Origin: Bacillota bacterium
GTDB taxonomy: Bacteria > Bacillota > Clostridia > Christensenellales > SZUA-584
Direction of reading: 5' to 3'
Assembly: GCA_023459495.1 (NCBI GenBank)
Contig: JAEWTL010000119.1
Coordinates: 1 to 11,541 of the forward strand
Length of the DNA: 11,541 nucleotides
Shown: positions 6,461 to 11,541 of the stretch, piece by piece
Layout of the letters: each line of letters begins with the position of its first letter
Position numbering within the stretch: position 1 is the stretch's first letter
Notes under the pieces: generated by a model
What the model was told of the DNA's origin: nothing
What the model saw: only the letters and a program-made list of their open reading frames with translations
Databases searched by the model: none
Made by a program: the position numbers and the translations under genes

Positions 6461-8143
6461 ATGGAAAACGGACTGATGATCGCGGCGGCGGCTCTGGGCG
6501 GATGCGCGGGACTGGCCGCTATTGTTGTGCAAAAACCAAAATGGGCAGGGACGCTGCGGCGGGGCCTTTGGGCAGCGGCGATGCTGCTGGCGCTGGGGGC
6601 TTTGGGCATGATGCTAAGCTATCTGCTGACGGACCGTTTTGACTACAGCTATGTGAGCGCGCACTCGGCCAGAGCGCAGGCAGCGGTGTATAAGGTCTCC
6701 GCGCTGTGGGCGGGGCAGGAAGGCTCGTTCCTGCTGTGGAGCGCTATATTGGCAGTCACCGGACTGCCGTTGCTGCGTGCGAAGGACAGCCGCGGTGCGC
6801 GGGTGTTCGGTGTGTATGCGCTCATCAGCGCGTGCGTGTTTGCCATGTGCGCGGTATCCCAGCCGTTCGCGCGGCAGGCTGCTCCTGCCGACGGTATTGG
6901 GCTGACGGCGGCGCTGCAAAACCCCTGGATGACGGCGCATCCGCCGCTGGTGTTCGTGGCGTACAGTGCGATGGCGGTGCTGGCGGCGCAGGCCGCGGCG
7001 TTTACCGAGGCAAAGGCGCCGGACAGCGTGCAAAAATGGATACGCTTCTCATGGATCACGCTGGGGCTGGGCATATTCACCGGCAGCGTATGGGCGTATA
7101 ACGCGCTGGGTTGGGGTGGCTTCTGGGCGTGGGACCCCATCGAGAACGCCGCGCTGGTGCCGTGGCTGCTGCTCTGCGGCTATCTGCATACGGGGGAGCG
7201 GTCGGGGCGCGCGCGCTGCGTAATCCCTTTTGCGTCCGCATGCGCCGGAACGTTCCTGACGCGCAGCGGCATACTTGGGGATGCGTCCGCTCACGCTTAT
7301 ACGGAGGGCAATACTGCCGTCTCCGTGCTGATCGCTGCGTTGGTGCTGGGCGCGGCGGCATGGCTGATCGTCGTGAAGCTGCGCAAACGCGGCAAGGCCG
7401 GTGCGGCCCTCAGGTTGTGGCGAAACGGCAAAGGACTGTTTGCGCTGACGGCATACGCTTATGCGGCGTTGGTATTCACAGGCACGGTCGCGCCGCTCAT
7501 CTTCGGCGCGGAAACGCCCGTGGCGTACTACACCGCTATCACTGTCGCGTTTGCGCTTTGCTATACGGCGCTGCTGCTGTGGCAGGACAGAGAGATGCTG
7601 AAGCGGCGCGGTATGGTGATGCTGGCAGCCGCAACTGCCGCAGCCGTGGGGGCAGCACTCGCGCTGGGCCGGGTGAGCGTGTGGCCCCTGCTGCTGCTTT
7701 GGGTGTGCATGATGCCGCTGGCGTTGTGGGCTGTCAGCGGCTTTCGGACGCAGGGCTGGCGTTACTATCTGCGTCATGCCGGGTTTGTGCTGATGGTGTT
7801 GGGCGTCGTTCTCTCACTGGGTCTGGGCGTAAGCGGTTTGGCGGTTGCGGACCCGCACAGCGCGGACACGGTAATCGGAGGCCTTCCGGCATCCATGCCG
7901 CAGGTTCTCGGTGCGGATGTGACGATACTCTCGTCGCCGCTGCTGGACGTGATCGCGCGGGGCGGGCAGGCGGTGGCGCTGGCAGACGGTTCCGCCGCTG
8001 TTCCGTTCGAGACGCGCCCGATGATACTGCTGTTCTGGGTTGGCGGTTTCCTTACGGTACTGGGGCCATGGCTCGTGGCGCTGGTTTCAGCTATTGTCAG
8101 CAGGATGAAGCGGACAAAGCTGACAATCAAAAACGGGGTATAA
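6461..8143 (+). CDS. ccmF: CcmF-type cytochrome c haem lyase (WWD family)
   Basis: This polytopic membrane protein of 560 residues should deliver haem to the cysteines of apocytochrome c on the outer face of the membrane. Seen in order are the CcmF opening YVSAHSARAQAAVYKVSALW (64-83), EGSFLLW (87-93), TAHPPLVF (158-165), the WWD haem-handling motif WGGFWAWDPIENAALVPW (218-235), LTRSGILGDASAHAY (266-280) and YLRHAGF (436-442). His68, His160, His278 and His439 fit the conserved haem-ligand histidines. The C-terminal extracytoplasmic part (about 460-518) is short compared with enterobacterial CcmF. ATG 6461 is preferred because it opens directly into the first membrane helix, though its AAAGG (6443-6447) is rather far off. 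ATG 6416, overlapping the cytochrome gene, is the alternative. CcsA/ResC is the other possible name, but length and motifs favour CcmF. No other ccm gene is present. Confidence 0.82.
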   Translation: MENGLMIAAAALGGCAGLAAIVVQKPKWAGTLRRGLWAAAMLLALGALGMMLSYLLTDRFDYSYVSAHSARAQAAVYKVSALWAGQEGSFLLWSAILAVTGLPLLRAKDSRGARVFGVYALISACVFAMCAVSQPFARQAAPADGIGLTAALQNPWMTAHPPLVFVAYSAMAVLAAQAAAFTEAKAPDSVQKWIRFSWITLGLGIFTGSVWAYNALGWGGFWAWDPIENAALVPWLLLCGYLHTGERSGRARCVIPFASACAGTFLTRSGILGDASAHAYTEGNTAVSVLIAALVLGAAAWLIVVKLRKRGKAGAALRLWRNGKGLFALTAYAYAALVFTGTVAPLIFGAETPVAYYTAITVAFALCYTALLLWQDREMLKRRGMVMLAAATAAAVGAALALGRVSVWPLLLLWVCMMPLALWAVSGFRTQGWRYYLRHAGFVLMVLGVVLSLGLGVSGLAVADPHSADTVIGGLPASMPQVLGADVTILSSPLLDVIARGGQAVALADGSAAVPFETRPMILLFWVGGFLTVLGPWLVALVSAIVSRMKRTKLTIKNGV

Positions 8144-8174
8144 AAAAACAGCCGGTTTTACACCGACTGTTAGT
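8142..8174. terminator. Probable terminator at the ccmF end, possibly bidirectional
   Basis: ACAGCCGGT (8148-8156) pairs with ACCGACTGT (8162-8170) with one C/A mismatch. It is flanked by seven A on the left (8142-8148) and by TAGTTT on the right. It begins right at the ccmF stop. The better T-run is on the minus strand, so it could also stop leftward transcripts coming from the acetate transporter. Confidence 0.5.
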
Positions 8175-8191
8175 TTCAGGCAGACCATATA

Positions 8192-8335
8192 CGAGGGCAC
8201 TGCCCTCGCGCTCCCGCTTCTTTTCTTCAAGAAAAGAAGGAAAAGACAGGGGAAACACCTTTATAAGGTGTTTCCCTGATGGGATTCTCAAGGGGTGAGC
8301 CCCTTGAGCGGTGGCTTGGAGGCAGCGCATCCAAG
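8192..8335. repeat. Array of five consecutive hairpins (intergenic repeat element)
   Basis: Five inverted repeats follow one another without overlap. They are CGAGGGC/GCCCTCG (8192-8208), CTTCTTTTCT/AGAAAAGAAG (8217-8239), GGGAAACACCTT/AAGGTGTTTCCC (8250-8276, 12 perfect pairs around a TAT loop), CTCAAGGGG/CCCCTTGAG (8287-8308) and CTTGGA/TCCAAG (8315-8335). All stems are perfect. No protein is evident. The arrangement resembles multi-hairpin dispersed repeats of Clostridia genomes, but it may also be a structured RNA or a block to read-through between converging genes. Part of the 12-pair stem recurs in the end of the acetate transporter gene (about 8387-8398). Confidence 0.7.
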
Positions 8336-8378
8336 AACTTATCCCTTAATCAACAAGCCGATAGTGCCCGAATCCAGC

Positions 8379-8942
8379 TTACAGCGGAAACACCTTTTTG
8401 CCGAGCTCGTTGTTGACGATCTGACCGAGGCAGCTGTAGATCGCGGACGCGCCGCAGAATATGCCCACCCATCCGGCGATCAGCTTGATGACGGCGATGC
8501 CGGTGAAATCGCCCACGGACAGCAGCAGAAACAGCACAGCCAGCGACAGGAACACGATCTGCGTGATGCGGTTGTGCTTGATGGTGCCGATGAACATGAA
8601 CAGCGTGAAGATACCCCAAAGCAGCAGGTAGAAGCCCATGCTCGTCTCGTCCGCGGCGTTGATCTCGCCGAAAGGATGTGTCCAGATCAGCACCAGCGAC
8701 CACCAGAAAAAGCCGTAAGCCGTAAAGGCGGTGCCGCCGAACATGTTTCTGTTTTTAAATTCGATGATGCCCGCGATGATCTGCGCCGCGCCGCCGAGGC
8801 AAAGCCCCATCGCCAGTATCACGGCGGACAGCGGAACGATGTTCGCGTTGTGCAGGTTCAGCAGCACGGTCGTCATGCCGAAGCCGAGCAACCCCAACGG
8901 GCCTGCGTTTGCAAACCCAGTTTCAATCTTATCAGTTGCCAT
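8379..8942 (-). CDS. satP: Acetate/succinate transporter, GPR1/FUN34/YaaH (SatP) family
   Basis: This 187-residue membrane protein is of the AceTr family, which moves acetate and related small acids across the cytoplasmic membrane. The family signature N-P-x-P-L-G-L near the N-terminus appears as NAGPLGLLGFG (12-22), with Ala-Gly in place of Pro-Ala. Six hydrophobic helices can be counted (about 16-30, 36-60, 70-88, 102-120, 126-142 and 148-172). Polar FWWSLVLIW and the Asn/Thr-rich loops are typical of the fold, and the length is normal. The ATG at 8942 has TAGGAGA six bases upstream. It looks like a single-gene unit with its own promoter, and the hairpin array lies downstream. Whether it imports acetate or exports fermentation acid cannot be told; it could also carry bicarbonate or another small anion. 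Confidence 0.88.
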   Translation of the reverse strand: MATDKIETGFANAGPLGLLGFGMTTVLLNLHNANIVPLSAVILAMGLCLGGAAQIIAGIIEFKNRNMFGGTAFTAYGFFWWSLVLIWTHPFGEINAADETSMGFYLLLWGIFTLFMFIGTIKHNRITQIVFLSLAVLFLLLSVGDFTGIAVIKLIAGWVGIFCGASAIYSCLGQIVNNELGKKVFPL

Positions 8943-8976
8943 ATCAATCTCCTAAATTATAAATGAGCCGACGCAT

Positions 8977-9006
8977 AGTGTAACACGGGCCAGTACCCGT
9001 TTTCAA
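8977..9006 (-). promoter_or_regulatory. Promoter of the acetate transporter gene, with inverted repeat in the spacer
   Basis: On the minus strand TTGAAA (9001-9006) and TACACT (8977-8982) are separated by 18 bases, about 35 bases before the ATG. The spacer holds an inverted repeat, ACGGG (8985-8989) and CCCGT (8996-9000), which could be a repressor site lying between the -35 and -10 boxes. A TATAAT-like sequence nearer the gene is too close to the ribosome binding site to be the -10. Confidence 0.45.
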
Positions 9007-9048
9007 CGTAAAAGGTTAAAAAGCGCACAGTTAATTATTGCTGACAGC

Positions 9049-9084
9049 AAAAAAAGAACCTGACGCTGCACAATGGTCAGATTC
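9049..9084 (-). terminator. Minus-strand terminator hairpin without an adjacent gene
   Basis: Read on the minus strand, GAATCTGAC (9084-9076) pairs with GTCAGGTTC (9064-9056) around an 11-base loop, with one wobble, and is followed by seven T. It lies 200 bases downstream of the rhodanese stop and beyond that gene's own terminator, so it is either a back-up terminator or the end of an unseen small RNA. Confidence 0.6.
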
Positions 9085-9117
9085 GCTGCTTTTTGATTGA
9101 ATATAAACCTTTGTGTC

Positions 9118-9215
9118 TGGATTGCTTCGCTGCGCTCGCAATGACGGGGGCGTGGTTGGGTAGTTTTGCGGACAGCGTGGGGGGTTGATTCGTCACGCTG
9201 CTCCCCGCAATGACA
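9118..9215. repeat. Dispersed repeat of the 'CGCAATGAC' type, two half copies
   Basis: A segment running GGATTGC...GCTCGCAATGAC at 9119-9145 has ATTGC (9121-9125) inverted as GCAAT (9138-9142). A second, diverged copy in the same orientation, GATTCGTCACGCTGCTCCCC then GCAATGAC, follows at 9187-9214. This short sequence is known to be scattered through many bacterial genomes and is often mistranslated as CHCERSEAIQ, which is exactly what the minus strand gives here. No gene is present in the 8943-9284 gap. Confidence 0.75.
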
Positions 9216-9231
9216 GAAGGGCAGGGCGTAT

Positions 9232-9260
9232 AAAAAAACGGCGGTCACATTGGGCCGCCG
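9232..9260 (-). terminator. Terminator of the rhodanese gene
   Basis: On the minus strand CGGCGG (9260-9255) pairs with CCGCCG (9244-9239) around a ten-base loop, followed by seven T (9238-9232). It starts 25 bases after the rhodanese stop codon. Confidence 0.85.
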
Positions 9261-9284
9261 AATGGGGATGTATTGCTATGGATC

Positions 9285-9650
9285 TTATGTTTTACTGTAG
9301 GGCCAGCGTCCCATGCCGCCGAGATCGTGAACCTTTTTATAGCCCATGGATTTCAGCTGGCGGGCTGCCGCGCCGCTCCGGGCTCCGCTGAGGCAATAGA
9401 CAATGACGTCCTTATCCTTCTCGAATTTCTTCGTAATCCTTGAAATGCTGTCCAGCGGTATGTTTACGGCGCCCTGAATATGGCCGGAGCTGTATTCGGA
9501 TGGCTGCCGCACGTCAATCATCGCAGCACCGTTTCCCTGAAGCTCAAGCGCTTTTTTGGGGCTGATCCGTGTGATTGCTTTGATGATCCTGAAGATCAGG
9601 AAAAGTCCGATCGCTGCTGCCGCCACGATCAATAGCTGATTATCTCCCAT
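9285..9650 (-). CDS. Membrane-anchored single-domain rhodanese (sulfurtransferase)
   Basis: The 121-residue protein has one N-terminal membrane helix (about 5-22, LLIVAAAAIGLFLIF) and a rhodanese domain (about 29-118). The domain shows MIDVRQPSEYSSGHIQGAVN (44-63) and the active-site loop VYCLSGARS (84-92), with catalytic Cys86 that would carry the persulfide sulfur in a C-x-x-G-x-R-S loop. Domain landmarks D46, R48 and H57 are in place. Depending on orientation, it could handle sulfane sulfur, cyanide or protein thiols at the membrane. The ATG at 9650 is chosen over an upstream ATG near 9758 because GGAGAG lies just before it and the extra 36 residues look non-coding. It is flanked by repeats on both sides and has its own terminator, so it is likely monocistronic. 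Confidence 0.9.
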   Translation of the reverse strand: MGDNQLLIVAAAAIGLFLIFRIIKAITRISPKKALELQGNGAAMIDVRQPSEYSSGHIQGAVNIPLDSISRITKKFEKDKDVIVYCLSGARSGAAARQLKSMGYKKVHDLGGMGRWPYSKT

Positions 9651-9758
9651 TGAAAGCTCTCCGTTCCACGTTTTTTCGGACGTTATGCAGATTCCCGTGT
9701 ACATAACATCATTTGCAATTGTATCGGTTATCGCAGCCGAAGTAAGTGACAAACGCAC

Positions 9759-9858
9759 AATCGAAAAAAATATATATTTAGAAAACGATATGTATTTTGC
9801 GATAGTCGGCTGAAAAGAAATATACCGGGGTTACCCGGCATACAGCTTGCTGAAGAAC
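9759..9858. other. AT-rich intergenic stretch upstream of the rhodanese gene
   Basis: This holds an AT-rich tract with AAATATATATTT (about 9767-9778) and a small CCGGG/CCCGG hairpin near 9825-9838. I see no gene and no convincing promoter with correct spacing, although the promoter of the rhodanese gene must lie about here or slightly to the left. Confidence 0.3.
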
Positions 9859-9951
9859 CTCTTGCTGTCATCCTGAGCGCTGGCGAAGGATCTTACAAGC
9901 GGCTTATGTTTAGATTCTTCGGGTGCTTCACACCCTCAGAATGACAAGAGA
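9859..9951. repeat. MITE-like inverted-repeat element ('GTCATCCTGAG' type)
   Basis: The left end CTCTTG-CTG-TCATCCTGAG (9859-9877) is matched by the inverted right end CTCAGAATGACAAGAG (9935-9950), apart from a three-base insert and one mismatch. Inside, GAAGGATCT (9885-9893) is inverted as AGATTCTTC (9912-9920) with one mismatch. The element is about 92 bases and non-coding. This sequence family is known from many bacterial genomes as a short dispersed palindromic repeat. It sits between the lipoprotein and rhodanese genes. Confidence 0.75.
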
Positions 9952-9995
9952 GACTTTGCCGTCAAGATGAATGGTTAGCGGAAACGTAAAGCGCC

Positions 9996-10697
9996 TTATT
10001 CGGCGGCGGTTATGGTTAAGTCCGCGCTGACACGCCAGCTTTGGGTGGTGTCGCTTTGGGTGTTTTCGTTGTAGTAGCGGGCGGTGATCAGCAGGTCTTC
10101 GCCGTCCAGCGAAAGCACCGCGTCGTAGCAGTACGAGCCGCCATCCTCGGCAGGCAGATCGAGCAGCACGGGATCGCCGCCGTCCGTGCCGACCCAGCCC
10201 ACTGAAACATGGGCTTCCTCGCTGTCGACATAGAATACGCGCCCGGCAAAGGGCTGCGCGGCAATCAGGCCATCCGAAGCGGCGGAGAGCAGTATCTGGC
10301 GGTTGCCGCCGTCGCCGTCGATGCGGACCAGTGAACAGGTTGTGCCCTCCACGGTGACGTCGCACCCACATACGAGAGCGCCGTTCGCCGTGGCAGAGCA
10401 CTCGACGAAGTACAGCGCGCTGCCGTCGTCGGTGAGGCTGCTAATCCATACGGTCAGGTTCTCGTCGTAGTAGGCCGTGCCGTCGTAGATGGCATCGTGC
10501 GCTCCGTTGTAGATGGTGTAGTTGCTGATGCCGTAGGGGCCGACCAGCGCCGGAGCGGGCGAAGGCGTCTCAGCCGGGGCCGAAGCAGAGTTGGAAGCGG
10601 GCGCGCCGGACGGGATATCCTCCGTGGCGGGCGCGCAGCCGCTGACAGCGAGCGTCAGGCACAATATAACGATCAGCGCGATGAGCGAGTGTTTCAC
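9996..10697 (-). CDS. Lipoprotein of unknown function
   Basis: The 233-residue product begins with a classical lipoprotein signal, MKHSLIALIV then ILCLTLAVSGC, with lipobox V-S-G-C and lipidated Cys21. A low-complexity Ala/Pro/Ser linker (about 22-50) follows. The rest is rich in beta strands, Gly, Asp and Tyr, with short repeats such as LVRIDGDGGNRQILLSA and VGTDGGDPVLLDL that resemble beta-propeller blades. I do not recognise a family. The GTG at 10697 is chosen over an in-frame ATG at 10727 because GGAGGG lies five bases upstream (10703-10708) and because that ATG overlaps a TATAAT box. It would sit on the outer face of the membrane. It is divergent from the DUF2569-like gene. A role in binding or sensing at the surface is only a guess. 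Confidence 0.8.
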   Translation of the reverse strand: MKHSLIALIVILCLTLAVSGCAPATEDIPSGAPASNSASAPAETPSPAPALVGPYGISNYTIYNGAHDAIYDGTAYYDENLTVWISSLTDDGSALYFVECSATANGALVCGCDVTVEGTTCSLVRIDGDGGNRQILLSAASDGLIAAQPFAGRVFYVDSEEAHVSVGWVGTDGGDPVLLDLPAEDGGSYCYDAVLSLDGEDLLITARYYNENTQSDTTQSWRVSADLTITAAE

Positions 10698-10725
10698 AGC
10701 GTCCCTCCGAGAATATATTATTTTC

Positions 10726-10734
10726 ATTATATCA
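10726..10734 (-). promoter_or_regulatory. Extended -10 promoter of the lipoprotein gene
   Basis: The minus strand reads TGATATAAT, a perfect TGnTATAAT extended -10, 29 bases before the GTG start. No good -35 is seen at 16-18 bases, which fits an extended -10 promoter. This position rules out the upstream ATG as a start on this transcript. Confidence 0.55.
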
Positions 10735-10843
10735 TAAAAAGGTGCCTTATCATATTAACATTATGGAAAAAGTAAAGTATGGTATTGCGGCGTGCATTGA
10801 TAAGAATTGTACACAAAAATTTAGAATCGAAAGCCAATATATG

Positions 10844-10872
10844 TTGTAAATTTAATGCAGATATAATATTAT
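10844..10872 (+). promoter_or_regulatory. Possible promoter of the DUF2569-like gene
   Basis: TTGTAA (10844-10849) and TATTAT (10867-10872) are 17 bases apart, and the ribosome binding site follows from 10888. The region is so AT-rich that other -10 choices exist, such as TATAAT at 10862-10867 and TATAAA at 10878-10883. Confidence 0.35.
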
Positions 10873-10901
10873 TATGGTATAAATTTCAGGAGGTTTTCCA
10901 T

Positions 10902-11411
10902 ATGGAGTACGGCTCGCTTCTGAATCCACCAGATCCACCAGAGGGGTATTATCCGGACGATTACGATCCTGCACTCAACGGCATAGGAGGATGGCTGGTC
11001 CTCGTGATTATCGGGCGCTTCCTGAGCATCATCATGGGTATTAAGAGCATTGCTGATATATCCAAAGCACTGGGTCTGGAGCCTTCTTTGGACGGCTTGC
11101 TATACTTAATGATTATTGTTTTTGCAGCGGTCTACATCATTTTGTCCGGCGTGGTATTGTACTTTATATTTTCCCGTAAAATCGTCTTCCGGATTCTTTT
11201 TGTTGCGCAGGTGGCAGCCGACCTTGTACTCGCCGTGGTTTTCAATGCGATCCTGGCCAACAAGGGATATGATACCAGCTATACCGGCTTCTTTCAGACG
11301 ATAATCGGCGGCGCGATCTGGATTGCGTACCTGTATAAATCCAAGCGGGTGAAGAACACCTACATCTATCCGTATCAGAACTTTGGCGAGGGGCCGGATG
11401 AGGAGCAATAG
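10902..11411 (+). CDS. DUF2569-like integral membrane protein
   Basis: The 169-residue protein has a proline-rich cytoplasmic-looking N-terminus (LNPPDPPEGYYPDDYDP) and four membrane helices (about 29-48, 66-90, 95-118 and 127-146). The opening IGGWLVLVIIGRF (28-40) and the closing W-I-A-Y-L-Y-K-S-K-R-V-K-N-T-Y (140-154) match the G-G-W-L and W-x-x-Y-x-x-x-S-x-R-V-K-x-T pattern I associate with the DUF2569 (YdgK) family of unknown function. The ATG at 10902 has AGGAGG (10888-10893) eight bases before it, so in-frame upstream codons back to 10779 are not used. It appears to be a single-gene unit with its own terminator. Confidence 0.8.
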   Translation: MEYGSLLNPPDPPEGYYPDDYDPALNGIGGWLVLVIIGRFLSIIMGIKSIADISKALGLEPSLDGLLYLMIIVFAAVYIILSGVVLYFIFSRKIVFRILFVAQVAADLVLAVVFNAILANKGYDTSYTGFFQTIIGGAIWIAYLYKSKRVKNTYIYPYQNFGEGPDEEQ

Positions 11412-11435
11412 TTTAGTATCCATATCCGGCGGCAG

Positions 11436-11463
11436 AGCGGCATCCTTCGGGGTGTCGCTTTTT
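11436..11463 (+). terminator. Terminator of the DUF2569-like gene, UUCG loop
   Basis: GCGGCATCC (11437-11445) pairs with GGGTGTCGC (11450-11458), including two wobble pairs, around a TTCG tetraloop. An extra A-T pair lies at the base, and a five-T run follows (11459-11463). It lies 26 bases after the stop codon. Confidence 0.85.
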
Positions 11464-11513
11464 GATTGCGGAGGATCGGGGCGGTTGGGGGTAGAGCAGA
11501 GCAATCCAGCGTC

Positions 11514-11541
11514 GGGCGGCCACGCAGGGCCGCCCCTACAG
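11514..11541. repeat. GC-rich hairpin repeat at the window edge
   Basis: GGGCGGCC (11514-11521) pairs perfectly with GGCCGCCC (11528-11535) around ACGCAG, followed by CCTACAG. This resembles the short GGGGCGGCC...TGTAGGGG repeats dispersed in many bacterial genomes. It may continue beyond the window. Confidence 0.5.

Noticed and set aside
7111..8298. Long plus-strand frame overlapping ccmF (395 codons)
   Set aside because: Gly/Arg/Ala-rich shadow frame of ccmF without motifs; ccmF carries the WWD signature in its own frame.
9003..9248. Minus-strand frame giving a peptide with CERSEAIQ
   Set aside because: This peptide is the well-known false translation of a dispersed intergenic repeat.

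Overview
The window looks like chromosomal DNA of a GC-rich, anaerobic, motile Bacillota (Clostridia-type) organism, possibly a metagenome contig. The evidence is strong AGGAGG-type ribosome binding sites on most genes, a classical lipoprotein signal, an IS3-like transposase start, a sigma-28-type chemotaxis promoter, compact hairpin/T-run terminators and many dispersed intergenic repeats. No rRNA, tRNA or CRISPR was seen. Species cannot be read from the sequence.

Layout. (1) Positions 1-57 (minus) are the first codons of an IS3-family OrfA cut by the window edge, with its own promoter, followed by a two-hairpin dispersed repeat. (2) Positions 262-1803 (plus) are a tightly packed three-gene unit: a conserved unknown gene broken by a one-base frameshift, a hotdog acyl-CoA thioesterase and a Nudix hydrolase. 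Both junctions are ATGA overlaps, and a clean terminator follows. (3) Positions 2025-4807 (plus) are a chemotaxis pair, cheW and a 692-residue methyl-accepting receptor with stacked HAMP-like repeats. They lie behind a good match to a sigma-28 (FliA/SigD) promoter. (4) Positions 5173-8143 (plus) hold a secreted or surface multiheme c-type cytochrome with seven haem-binding motifs, followed by a CcmF-type haem lyase. This looks like a cytochrome with its own maturation enzyme. (5) A cluster of perfect hairpins (8192-8335) separates this from the minus-strand genes. These are a SatP/YaaH-type acetate transporter (8379-8942), a membrane-anchored single-domain rhodanese (9285-9650) and a lipoprotein of unknown function (9996-10697). 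They are separated by two further dispersed-repeat families and minus-strand terminators. (6) A divergent plus-strand gene for a four-helix DUF2569-like membrane protein (10902-11411) has a UUCG-loop terminator. The window ends inside another hairpin repeat.

How the parts work together. CheW couples the receptor to a CheA kinase encoded elsewhere, and the promoter ties the pair to the flagellar regulon. CcmF would attach haem to the CXXCH/CX4CH cysteines of the neighbouring cytochrome outside the membrane, suggesting extracytoplasmic electron transfer. The acetate transporter, rhodanese, lipoprotein and DUF2569 gene look like independent single-gene units. The parts most worth a second look are the cytochrome/CcmF pair, the sigma-28 promoter, the hairpin array and the density of different repeat families. 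I did not find convincing evidence for a wholly new multi-gene system.
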